DNA from: Chionis minor
Taxonomy: Eukaryota; Chordata; Aves; Charadriiformes; Chionididae
DNA: 64,000 nucleotides
Direction of reading: 5' to 3'
Assembly: GCA_013398295.1 (NCBI GenBank)
Contig: VZSF01008968.1
Location: forward strand, 868,001 to 932,000
Positions 14,321 through 24,473 of the stretch are shown one piece after another (position 1 is the stretch's first letter; each line of letters opens with the position of its first letter). The translations under genes were made by a program, and so were the position numbers. A model generated the notes under the pieces. That model did not search any database. It saw only the letters and a program-made list of their open reading frames with translations, and had not been told where the DNA came from.

Positions 14321-15265
14321 TACATGCCCTAAAATTTCCAATGAATAAATGGAAGGACCACGTTTAAAGAATGGGTGGAGAGTAAGCATATTTTTAAATA
14401 AACATATTCTACACAAGTCCTCCCAGTCCTCCCATCTGTCCCCTCAAAACACGCCTAAGCTCATGCTTCGTTTTGAGATCACTGCAATGTCTGAAAACAT
14501 ATTTAGACAATCTAAAATAGGATGTTTGGTGAAAAGAAAGCATTAGCTGTTTCTGAAATGTGATTCAGAGCCCCCTCCCCCTCACTATACTACGTGGGTC
14601 TTTTAAAAGGCTTTCCTTTGAATCAAGAACATTTGGTATTATAACCTATGTGAGGATTCATTGTTCTCCTTAAATACTTTCGTGTTTGTTAACTTACTTT
14701 CTAACCTGTCAAAGACTCATTGAAGAGATATAAAGCACTAAGCACTAGGTAAGAAAACTAGCTAAATAATTCTCTTAACAGATGATGAAGGGAGCTTGCC
14801 ATTACAAAAGCTGAAGCAAGGAAATGTATCTGTGTCTTGTCTTTCATCTCAACATAAAATTTTCCTCCTTTGGAGAGTCAGGTTTGTTCTTTTTCCCCTT
14901 CAGGTGATGAAAGCAACATTGCGTAGGATTTTCACATTTCACTGTGATGGGATTATATGTGACAGTGTAGGTGAAAAGAAACTTCTCTCTTCATCATTGC
15001 TGATTCTATTTGGTGACTGTTTCTAGGGAAAGTTTATTACCGAACTGGGACCTAACAAATAATCATTGCATTGTATGTCACCTTGTCATACAAAACCAGA
15101 AATTTTGTATTGCCTTCTTGCGCCTAGTCTCCATCAAAGTCCAGGAATGGACATTTCAAAATAACAGCTTTTGTAATGATCACATTAAATTCTGAAATCA
15201 GTAGGCATATATTTACTTTCTGGAGGTGACTGCAGTACTTAGGCATGCATTTTTCAGTTGTGAGG

Positions 15266-15840
15266 TGTCACAACCAGGTGGAGGACGTTAAAGTTTCAGT
15301 TGCCTAGTTGGAATTAAGGAGCAAACAAAGCCAAACATTGAAAAGTCACTTCTTTAACAAGTTGAATGCTTGTGGCAGAGGGAAATAGAGAAGGAAAGAA
15401 AAGTGAGAGAAAGAGTGCAGGCAGACTGTTGCCACCACGGACCCAATGACATGTCATTGGCGGCGGGAACTCTCCCCTTTGTCTGTTTGGCCACTTTTTT
15501 ATACTTTCAGCCAACACCAAAAGGAACCGCCATTTGCGTTCAAAGTGTGGTGGGGTGGTTCGAGAGTGTGGTGAGGTTGGCACATGTGTGGTGCGTGGTG
15601 CGTGGTGCGTGCTCAGTGTGTGGTGTGTGCTTGGGGGTCACACAGGGGCCTCTTGCCCCCTCGCTTCAGCCTGTGCAGGATCATGCTGTGGCCACCACAC
15701 AACATCGCCCTGCAGCAGTGACCAGGAGTTCGGCATGGTCCTGCCCCCACGGCACCAAAAACTATCCCCCCATCCACACACCTCCAGGCAGCAGTGCCCT
15801 GTGCTCTCCTGTGCAGGTGGCGCACTAGCAGGGTTTGAGG
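15266..15840 (-). mobile_element. GC-rich LTR-like insert, minus strand
   Basis: A markedly GC-richer block in AT-rich surroundings. Read on the minus strand it has the order expected of a retroviral LTR: a GC-rich upstream part, a TATA-like GTATAAAAAA (plus-strand 15495-15504), about 230 bp of downstream sequence and a TG/CA-type terminus (plus strand TGTCACAACC at 15266). The far boundary is not clear; 15840 is approximate and no convincing target duplication was found. No internal retroviral genes flank it, so it would be a solo LTR. The GC content explains the 152- and 114-codon open frames here. Alternatives are another GC-rich repeat or an isolated CpG-rich element. Confidence 0.5.
15495..15504 (-). 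promoter_or_regulatory. TATA-like box of LTR-like insert
   Basis: The minus strand reads GTATAAAAAA, followed by AGTGG. It sits at the expected U3/R position of the LTR-like insert, about 230 bp from its putative end. Promoter activity is inferred only. Confidence 0.35.
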
Positions 15841-18800
15841 CGGAGTCTCAGTTTGAAGTCCCACGAAGGTTTGAATGAAATGCTTGGTAAGCCTGTCCTC
15901 TTCTCTGAGGTTTCTCTAATTCCCAGGGTCTGTAAAAATTAATAGAAAATCAATTATTATTAAAAATATAATGCACTCCAGTTCCACTCTGTTAAAATAT
16001 TTTGCAGCAGCACTTACATTTTTAATAAAGAGTGGTCAAATTACATCACGTCAGTGAGCTTCCCATGGGCTGCTATAAGTGTAAGTCAAGGGACTTTTCT
16101 TGCTTTTCTGCCACTTATGAGTGTATCCCTGGCAGCTTATTTTCTATTTCAAAATGTTGAAAAGCATCTTTAGAGAAAAGACTTTCCAGTAGTATACCTC
16201 ACGGATTTCACCCCTTCTTTATTGATGATAATGAGCTGTGTTGTGAAAAAGGTCTCATTATTTTCAATAACAGTGTTTGTTCTGAATTACAATAGTTTCT
16301 GTATATCCCTTTGCCATCAAGCAAATTTGGATCTACAAGAGTTTTCTGTATTTTTCTCTGCAGTTTAGGATTCTTTGAACTCATGAACAAATTCCTTATG
16401 TACAAAAAAATCCTGAAATTTCCCATTGTGGAAATATAAATTATCAGTTCCCATTATGGACAATTTGTGGAGAAGTTCATGCATTAATAAAGAAAAAAAA
16501 AAAGTAAGTTTTTCTTTTTAAAGCTTGATTGAAAACAATGGATCCATAATTAAATCTTGTTGCCCTTCCTGCAATAGCAGAAAAAAAGTAAAACCTTTTA
16601 TTGTCTTGTTTAAAGAGAGTTGTTAGTAGAATGAAAAGGCTAACACCCTCAGAACAACATAATCTTTACGAGTAGTAATATTGAGCAAGCAGTTCTGAGA
16701 CATGTTATAAGACCTCTCTTATTGATAAAGCACAGTAAATCTGGAAGGCATTGGCAATATAAAGCAACAAGGAATAGGAAAATAAGAGCATAAATTTGTA
16801 GACTGTAAAACTAAAAGGGCATTTTTAATTAACTGTTAGTAAAAAGTGCCGTACATGGATAAGTCATCTAAAATATAACTGATCATGTAAGAAGGAAAAT
16901 CTGCATGATAAATCATGGGCTTTTGTGCAAGAATTTGGGTTTGCTTAGAGATGACTGTGGGCCAGGTGACCCTGACCATAGAAGAATAAATAATGAATAT
17001 TTCTTGATGGCATTGACCAAGTGGTAAGTAAGAACTGACATTGTGACATTGTGGTTTATTATATGTGAAATATAGCATGTGTTGTTCTTCAACGAAAATA
17101 TACAAATTTAAAAACACAAGGAAAGCCTGTAATCTGAGATTCATACAAAGAAAATGAAAATCTAAGTTTTCAAAGCATACATATTTTAAATTGCAGCCAC
17201 ATACCCTCACAAAACCACTGTAACATCATCTCTGTGTCTGTAACTTTGAACTTTTAGAAATGCTATGTTTTTAGGGAAAAGTGTGTTTTTCCATTTCTTT
17301 TTCCATTTGACATGTGACTTAATCCCAAAATATAGCTTTGAAACCTGATGAAGTTTTTTTGTTTATTTCCTTTCAGGGCAAGAGTCTGTCCTGCCCGTAT
17401 TCTTCTCTTCAGCTTACCTGAGGGTCCTGTGTTTGTGATTAAGTCTTTAATTGCAGAGGACAAACGAGTTTGAACAGAAGCATTACAGTTGAAATCTTAG
17501 GCAACTCTAGAGTTAAGAGGAGTGCAAAACTCCTCTTACTTAATCCATTTGAAATCTCATTTGTTTTTTCCTTCTGCAGTAAGAACCAGCCAGCAACAGG
17601 TCCATGCTCGGTCAAATACAGCAGAAGCAACCAGCAATGATCCTTTTTAACCTTGCTGTGTCCAGTGTAGACACCTGGGATGCAATTTTCTTTTTATTTT
17701 CCTGCTTTTTGCCTAAACCCCTCATTCCAAATTATGTTGTCATATCCAAAATTGAGCCAGAGTGGATGAATGCTCTGTGGTAAATATTTGACCACATCCA
17801 TATGTGTCAGAAAAGTGATGGAGAAGATAGGAATAGGCTAAGGCACTTCTACAGCTGACCAGAAGATGGCGTTGCCATGGACTCCATGACTCCATTCACT
17901 TTCTTATTTCTTCTTAATGTTTTCCTGTATTCATTTCATATCCTTCACTTCCTTGATATCACTCATTCTTCTTCCCTTATGTTCCCTATTCCATGACTTA
18001 TATCAAGAGGTTTTTATTTTCCAAAGGATAGCTAAGCAATCACTTCCCTTGCAAATACAAAATTTACAGAATCTGTATACTCTTAGCTTTATGTAAAGCT
18101 AAGAGTTGAAGTTGGCAAAGATATCACCCTGACTTGCTGCTTGCCATACATGGTCTCAGCTTGTGAGCCACAGCATAAACAGACTTGTTTTCCCTGAAAT
18201 TTGAGATGGAAGAAAAAAAATGTAGTTTTTCATTTTCTTTGCAGTATTTTTGTAAGTGAAGCTGTAAACATAAGGGAATGCTCAAAAAATGCAGCTGACA
18301 ACAATTTGTGTCACTAAATAATGGAAAAATTTGTAATGATGTGTTCTCCACAATAGGGAAAATTTAAGGAGTTTTAGATACTATTACATTACTACTACCT
18401 TTGGATACATTCATAAGAACATTAAAAAGATGTAACTATTCAGAATAGATTTTTTTTTTTTTTAATTTGGTCAAATTTATAAACAAATTACACGTATAGG
18501 AGTAATGATGACATTAACCCTAAGAAAGCTATTTCACTAAATAAAAATGATCTTCATTGTTGATGAGTATTTAATGTCAGTTTTCTCAGCTTGCCCAGGA
18601 CCATCTGAACAAAATGATGTTGAGATAAGTTGATCTGGTCTGCAGTGATGGCAAGTTCCTCAGTGCAGTAGCTGTTTTGGTGGCTTGCGAAAATGCTTTC
18701 AGTATTTCAAGATTCGGTGAAAAATATTTATATTACAAACCCGCAAAACTGCAGGGTGCCCTTTTGGGGGCTTGTTATTTTTTATGGGCAGCTAAACGGC

Positions 18801-18880
18801 TTCTGTTACTCGACTGTGAGGACTCCAAGGATGGCTTTTACATTGCCACAGAAGCTCAGATAAGAGGGATCATGAAGGCC
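15841..18880. other. unique AT-rich DNA, no gene seen
   Basis: No gene or repeat family recognised. Open frames are below 125 codons and unremarkable. The last 200 bases (18677-18880) hold a plus-strand open frame that continues into the duplicated block and ends at 18907. It has no recognisable family. Confidence 0.55.
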
Positions 18881-18899
18881 AGTGTGCTCTTTGACTCCA

Positions 18900-19618
18900 T
18901 CCTCTGAGTTACTGGATGGGCTACACTAGACTGTATGTGCATGAGCAAAATTAATCCCACAAGATGAAGCCCTTCACAAACTTCTCTAATGTGAGTCCTC
19001 ACCAAGTGCTGCAGTTCTTCAAGAATTGCTCCATCACGGGTCTTTTTCCACAAGCTGCAATCCTTCGGGAACACACTGTTCCAGCATAGATTCCCCGCAG
19101 ACCATAGCTCCTGCCAGAAAACCTATTCCTGTGTGGGCTCCCCTCTTCAGGCTGCAGTTCCTGCTGGAAGCCTGCTCCAGCATGGGCTCTCCATGGACTC
19201 CAGTTTCCTTCATGAGTCCACCTGCTCCCGTGTGGGGTCCTCATGGGCTGCAGGGAGACAACCTGCTCCACTATGGTCTTCACCACAGGCTTCAGGGCAA
19301 TTTCTGTGCAGGGAGCACCTTCCCCCCCGCCTTGTTCTCCACTGGCCTTGGTGTCTGCAGGGCTGTTTCTGTCACATCTTTCTCATGCCTCTCTCTCACA
19401 ACTTGCCACACAGTGTTTTTTACCCTTTCTTGAATTTTATCTTACCACAGAAGTGCCACCAGAGTTGCTGATGGGCTTAACTGTGGCAAGCGGTGGGTCT
19501 GTTCTGGAGTCAGCTGGAAACAGCTGTGACAAACCCAGGGGCTGCTCCTGGTGTCTTCTGACGGAGGCCACCCCTCAGGACTTTGCTACCAAAACCTTGC
19601 CATGTAACCCAATACACG
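18900..19618 (+). mobile_element. GC-rich avian LTR/ERV-like repeat
   Basis: A GC-rich block with imperfect units of about 40-50 bp around CCTGCTCCAGCATGGGCTCT (19171), CCTGCTCCCGTGTGGGG (19221) and CCTGCTCCACTATGG (19262). It closes with CTACCAAAACCTTGCCATG and AACCCAATACA. This order matches an abundant repeat in bird genomes that I associate with endogenous retrovirus LTRs; the exact family is uncertain. Its composition creates open frames of 112-174 codons on the plus strand that look like proteins but belong to the repeat. The start is approximate. Confidence 0.55.
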
Positions 19619-19972
19619 CAGATGCACCGGTGCTTGAGGAGTGGTTCAAGCCCAGTATTTTCCCTCCCTTCTTTTGTATTCTGAATGTAAAGCTGAGAAT
19701 ATTGAAGCTGGCTTGGAGCCGTCACTGGAATGTGAACTCACACCCAACAACTCTGAGCTGCTTGTGAAATAGTATATAGACATGCCTAAGTCATAGTGCA
19801 GTTTGCCTACCTTTACATCTGAGAAATACAGCCCTAAATTGAAAATGTGGATTTCACACATAGAGACATTTTCTGTGTTTAAGTCTGTTTTTTAACTCCT
19901 GTTCTTCACTTACACAAAAATACAGTTTCAGAGTTACATTTAAGTAAAAACAGTCCAATCCTGTTTTTAACA

Positions 19973-20202
19973 GAGAATCAACTGAAGTTGGAAGGCACCT
20001 CTTGAGTCCATCTAGTCAAACCCCCTGCTCAAGCAGGGACAGCTAGAACATTTTGCCAAGGACTGTGTCCGGTCAAGCTTTGAATATCTCCAAGGATGGA
20101 GAATACAAAATCTCTCTGGGCAAGCTGTGCTAGTGTTTGATCACCCTCATAGTAAAAGTGTTTTTCATTTTCAGATGGAATTTCAAGGTTTTTTAACGTG
20201 TC
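19973..20202 (-). mobile_element. CR1 LINE, minus strand, part 1
   Basis: The reverse complement of a CR1 3' end. It opens with the inverted tail region (AGAGAATCAACTGAAGTTGG), continues through blocks equivalent to TCTAGTCAAACCCCCTGCTC and CTCTGGGCAAGCTGTGC, and stops at TTTTAACGTGTC where a solo LTR interrupts it. It resumes at 20762. It is an old copy, more diverged than the plus-strand CR1 at 8756. Confidence 0.85.
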
Positions 20203-20761
20203 TGTCCTGGTTGTGGCTGAAGTAGAGTTAATTTTCTTCATAGTAGCTAGTATGGGACTATGTTTTGGATTTGTGCTGAAAACACAATGGATAACCCTGA
20301 GCAGTGCTTACACAGTGACAAAGCCTCTTCTGCTCCTCATACTGCCCCACCAGCAAGTAGGCTTGAGGGTGCACAAAAAGCTGGGAGGAGATACAGCTGG
20401 GACAGCTGAGCCCAACTGACCAAAGGCATATTCCATACCATATAATGTCATGCTCAGTAAAGCTGGGGGAAGAAGAAGGAAGGGGAGACATTCAGAGTTA
20501 TGGCCTTTGTCTTCCTGAGTCACCATTATGTGTGATGGAGCCCTGCTTTCCCCAAGATGGCTGAACACTTACATGTGGATGGGATGTCATGAATGAATTC
20601 CTTGTTTGCTTTGCTTGCATGCACGGCTTTCTCTCTACCTATTAAACTATCTTTATCTCAGCCCATTTTACTCTTCTGATTCTCTCCCCCATCCCACTGG
20701 GACAGGGAGCGAGTGAGAGGCTGTGTGGTACTTAGTTGCCAGATGAGGTTAAAGCACGACA
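20203..20761 (+). mobile_element. solo LTR, avian ERVL-type, inserted in CR1
   Basis: Begins TGTCCTGGTTGTGGCTG and ends AAAGCACGACA, 559 bp, with the TG...CA termini of a retroviral LTR. The flanking 5-mers GTGTC (20198-20202) and GTGCC (20762-20766) form a target duplication with one mismatch, and the site lies inside a CR1, so both ends are independently supported. It shares long blocks with 61166-61750 (CTATGTTTTGGATTTGTGCT) and with the reverse complement of 38337-38793. No gag, pol or env remains nearby, so it is a solo LTR left by LTR-LTR recombination. The 5-bp duplication fits ERVL-type integration. Confidence 0.85.
20641..20646 (+). promoter_or_regulatory. LTR polyadenylation signal ATTAAA
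   Basis: ATTAAA inside the solo LTR, followed by CTATCTTTATCTCAGCC. The equivalent stretch is visible in the minus-strand LTR at 38440-38465. Position and conservation within the family suggest the R-region polyadenylation signal. Confidence 0.5.
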
Positions 20762-20790
20762 GTGCCCATTACCTCTTGCCCTTATCATTT
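20762..20790 (-). mobile_element. CR1 LINE, minus strand, part 2
   Basis: Continuation of the CR1 interrupted at 20203. GTGCCCATTACCTCTTGCCC matches the CR1 block that should follow the TTTTAA... sequence before the LTR. The CR1 match fades by about 20790. Confidence 0.75.
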
Positions 20791-21170
20791 ATCATACTCT
20801 ACATTTAACACCAGAAAACATCAAATAATGAAGCAGCTATCTTAAACAATTTAGGAGTTACTGGCAAATATGTAAAGAGGTTTTAATTCACAAAAGGGTG
20901 CTGTCTCTCAAATTGATAAAATCTCCTTAATGTAAAATTTTCATACAAGGCCACAGAAAAATACAAGGGCATTTGCAAAATAAATCAATTCAGATTCGCA
21001 CTGTCATGTCTTTTTTCTGCTAAGTTTTAGAGGTTCTGTTTTTCCTTCCAAAGTTCTGAGTCAGCTATAACCAGAGGAAGGAGGCATATTAAAAATGCTT
21101 ACCTTGGCCCATGCCCAAAGAGGCTGTTATGGCTAGATTATAGCCCTATTAACCAAACTGTCTGTAAAAT

Positions 21171-21171
21171 N
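21171..21171. other. single N at duplication joint
   Basis: One N exactly between the two 2,290-bp copies. It marks an assembly join and is the main reason to suspect a false duplication. Confidence 0.95.
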
Positions 21172-21190
21172 AGTGTGCTCTTTGACTCCA

Positions 21191-21909
21191 TCCTCTGAGT
21201 TACTGGATGGGCTACACTAGACTGTATGTGCATGAGCAAAATTAATCCCACAAGATGAAGCCCTTCACAAACTTCTCTAATGTGAGTCCTCACCAAGTGC
21301 TGCAGTTCTTCAAGAATTGCTCCATCACGGGTCTTTTTCCACAAGCTGCAATCCTTCGGGAACACACTGTTCCAGCATAGATTCCCCGCAGACCATAGCT
21401 CCTGCCAGAAAACCTATTCCTGTGTGGGCTCCCCTCTTCAGGCTGCAGTTCCTGCTGGAAGCCTGCTCCAGCATGGGCTCTCCATGGACTCCAGTTTCCT
21501 TCATGAGTCCACCTGCTCCCGTGTGGGGTCCTCATGGGCTGCAGGGAGACAACCTGCTCCACTATGGTCTTCACCACAGGCTTCAGGGCAATTTCTGTGC
21601 AGGGAGCACCTTCCCCCCCGCCTTGTTCTCCACTGGCCTTGGTGTCTGCAGGGCTGTTTCTGTCACATCTTTCTCATGCCTCTCTCTCACAACTTGCCAC
21701 ACAGTGTTTTTTACCCTTTCTTGAATTTTATCTTACCACAGAAGTGCCACCAGAGTTGCTGATGGGCTTAACTGTGGCAAGCGGTGGGTCTGTTCTGGAG
21801 TCAGCTGGAAACAGCTGTGACAAACCCAGGGGCTGCTCCTGGTGTCTTCTGACGGAGGCCACCCCTCAGGACTTTGCTACCAAAACCTTGCCATGTAACC
21901 CAATACACG
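21191..21909 (+). mobile_element. GC-rich avian LTR/ERV-like repeat (copy B)
   Basis: Copy of 18900-19618 at offset 2,291, with no difference seen. Probably the same genomic element represented twice. Confidence 0.5.
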
Positions 21910-22263
21910 CAGATGCACCGGTGCTTGAGGAGTGGTTCAAGCCCAGTATTTTCCCTCCCTTCTTTTGTATTCTGAATGTAAAGCTGAGAATATTGAAGCT
22001 GGCTTGGAGCCGTCACTGGAATGTGAACTCACACCCAACAACTCTGAGCTGCTTGTGAAATAGTATATAGACATGCCTAAGTCATAGTGCAGTTTGCCTA
22101 CCTTTACATCTGAGAAATACAGCCCTAAATTGAAAATGTGGATTTCACACATAGAGACATTTTCTGTGTTTAAGTCTGTTTTTTAACTCCTGTTCTTCAC
22201 TTACACAAAAATACAGTTTCAGAGTTACATTTAAGTAAAAACAGTCCAATCCTGTTTTTAACA

Positions 22264-22493
22264 GAGAATCAACTGAAGTTGGAAGGCACCTCTTGAGTCC
22301 ATCTAGTCAAACCCCCTGCTCAAGCAGGGACAGCTAGAACATTTTGCCAAGGACTGTGTCCGGTCAAGCTTTGAATATCTCCAAGGATGGAGAATACAAA
22401 ATCTCTCTGGGCAAGCTGTGCTAGTGTTTGATCACCCTCATAGTAAAAGTGTTTTTCATTTTCAGATGGAATTTCAAGGTTTTTTAACGTGTC
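22264..22493 (-). mobile_element. CR1 LINE part 1 (copy B)
   Basis: Copy of the minus-strand CR1 fragment at 19973-20202. Interrupted by the LTR at 22494. Confidence 0.8.
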
Positions 22494-23052
22494 TGTCCTG
22501 GTTGTGGCTGAAGTAGAGTTAATTTTCTTCATAGTAGCTAGTATGGGACTATGTTTTGGATTTGTGCTGAAAACACAATGGATAACCCTGAGCAGTGCTT
22601 ACACAGTGACAAAGCCTCTTCTGCTCCTCATACTGCCCCACCAGCAAGTAGGCTTGAGGGTGCACAAAAAGCTGGGAGGAGATACAGCTGGGACAGCTGA
22701 GCCCAACTGACCAAAGGCATATTCCATACCATATAATGTCATGCTCAGTAAAGCTGGGGGAAGAAGAAGGAAGGGGAGACATTCAGAGTTATGGCCTTTG
22801 TCTTCCTGAGTCACCATTATGTGTGATGGAGCCCTGCTTTCCCCAAGATGGCTGAACACTTACATGTGGATGGGATGTCATGAATGAATTCCTTGTTTGC
22901 TTTGCTTGCATGCACGGCTTTCTCTCTACCTATTAAACTATCTTTATCTCAGCCCATTTTACTCTTCTGATTCTCTCCCCCATCCCACTGGGACAGGGAG
23001 CGAGTGAGAGGCTGTGTGGTACTTAGTTGCCAGATGAGGTTAAAGCACGACA
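22494..23052 (+). mobile_element. solo LTR (copy B)
   Basis: Copy of the solo LTR at 20203-20761, with the same GTGTC/GTGCC flanks and the ATTAAA signal at 22932-22937. Confidence 0.8.
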
Positions 23053-23081
23053 GTGCCCATTACCTCTTGCCCTTATCATTT
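23053..23081 (-). mobile_element. CR1 LINE part 2 (copy B)
   Basis: Copy of 20762-20790, the short continuation of the CR1 on the far side of the LTR. Confidence 0.7.
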
Positions 23082-24449
23082 ATCATACTCTACATTTAAC
23101 ACCAGAAAACATCAAATAATGAAGCAGCTATCTTAAACAATTTAGGAGTTACTGGCAAATATGTAAAGAGGTTTTAATTCACAAAAGGGTGCTGTCTCTC
23201 AAATTGATAAAATCTCCTTAATGTAAAATTTTCATACAAGGCCACAGAAAAATACAAGGGCATTTGCAAAATAAATCAATTCAGATTCGCACTGTCATGT
23301 CTTTTTTCTGCTAAGTTTTAGAGGTTCTGTTTTTCCTTCCAAAGTTCTGAGTCAGCTATAACCAGAGGAAGGAGGCATATTAAAAATGCTTACCTTGGCC
23401 CATGCCCAAAGAGGCTGTTATGGCTAGATTATAGCCCTATTAACCAAACTGTCTGTAAAATCATTTCACTTGGCTAATGTCTTCGATTTCAAGGTCTGAG
23501 AATGTCTAAAATCATTTCTAAATATTGTAAAAGTTAATTAGCTTTATAGGCTGAGTAGAATGTCTATTAAAATGGATAGAGCTGGACTACTGTTTGGATA
23601 TAAAATAATATAAGAAGTATTGTTAAAAGGTAGATTGTAAATTGGCTTGATGAAACCCTGAGAAAATGTGATATCAAAATAGTTCCTTAATAGATATTTC
23701 TTTAACAGTAGTTACAGAAGTAAATACTCGGGTTTCTCACTCTGAGGCAAAAAGGTGCTAATCCTAACAGTTTTTTTTCCTTTCACTCACCATTAATTTG
23801 CTCCAGATGGGTCGTAAAAATGTGAGGAATCATCATACAGCCTAAGCTGACTGAAATGAGTCATAATTATTATATGTTACATTGCTAACAAAATTTTTCA
23901 GTTAGAGTTTTTAAAACATCCTGGAATCACTAACAAACGAAAACTTTGCAGCAACTCTGTCTTATCCCTGCTTTGTACAGAAAACTCCAGCAGAAAGAGC
24001 TTAAATGACCTACCAACTCATCCTGTTTAGTCAAGAATTCCTAAAAGGCAGCTATTCAGCAAACCAATTTCCACCACATCTGATTATTATTCATCTCTAC
24101 ATATGCATTGATTTTTTGAAGAACTTGCACAGTCTGCAATGAGCAAAGCAAAGCCATACAAAGACAGCTAAGCTAGTGAAAAATGAACTAGCTTTGGTAC
24201 CAGGAACTGTATAAGCATGTTATCTGGCTGTTTCTGGGAAGTCCAGCAGTTGTCTGTGTCATCTTGTACTGTGCTGAGTGGGATTATTCTCTTGCTGTGA
24301 GCTGGCTGCCACTGCCTCTGCGTGTGCCACAGGTGATTCAAGAAAAAAATGTACAATTTAGGTTGGAGTTACACACAGAAGAAAGTCAGAATTGCAGAGA
24401 CAATCTGTAGGAGTTGAAGGATTTTCGCAGTGAATTTGACAGATTAATC

Positions 24450-24473
24450 AATTAATTAATAAATTAATTAATT
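24450..24473. repeat. 11-bp AATT palindrome
   Basis: AATTAATTAAT at 24450-24460 and its reverse complement ATTAATTAATT at 24463-24473 flank two A residues. It is a perfect palindrome within a TTAA-type simple repeat, and also matches the TAAT core of homeodomain sites. No function can be assigned. Confidence 0.8.

Larger units (their letters stand above)
9199..15265. other. unique AT-rich DNA, no gene seen
   Basis: No gene or transposon recognised. The longest open frame, minus strand about 9950-10396 (148 codons), has no familiar domain and biased low-complexity composition. Small repeats are listed separately. Likely intergenic or intronic. Confidence 0.55.
18881..21170 (+). repeat. tandem 2,290-bp block, copy A
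   Basis: Every stretch compared by eye matches 21172-23461 at a constant offset of 2,291 bases, and all open frames in the two copies translate identically. Copy A starts AGTGTGCTCT and ends GTCTGTAAAAT, immediately before a single N. It holds an LTR-like repeat, a CR1 fragment and a solo LTR. Identity of this degree in neutral, repeat-laden DNA, together with the N at the joint, points to two overlapping contig ends being joined without merging. A very recent real tandem duplication is the alternative. Confidence 0.9.
21172..23461 (+). repeat. tandem 2,290-bp block, copy B
   Basis: Second copy of the block at 18881-21170. It runs straight on into unique sequence (CATTTCACTTGGCTAATGTC) at 23462, whereas copy A runs straight in from unique sequence before 18881. 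The arrangement is what two overlapping contigs give when placed end to end. Confidence 0.9.

Noticed and set aside
15370..15878. Plus-strand open frames of 152 and 114 codons in a GC-rich block
   Set aside because: Open because of GC content and GTG-type tandem repeats within an LTR-like insert; composition is low-complexity and no domain is visible.
19026..19767. Plus-strand open frames of 135, 112 and 174 codons, repeated at 21317-22058
   Set aside because: They overlap each other in different frames, lie in a GC-rich interspersed repeat with internal 40-50 bp periodicity, and match no protein family. The second set is the duplicated copy.
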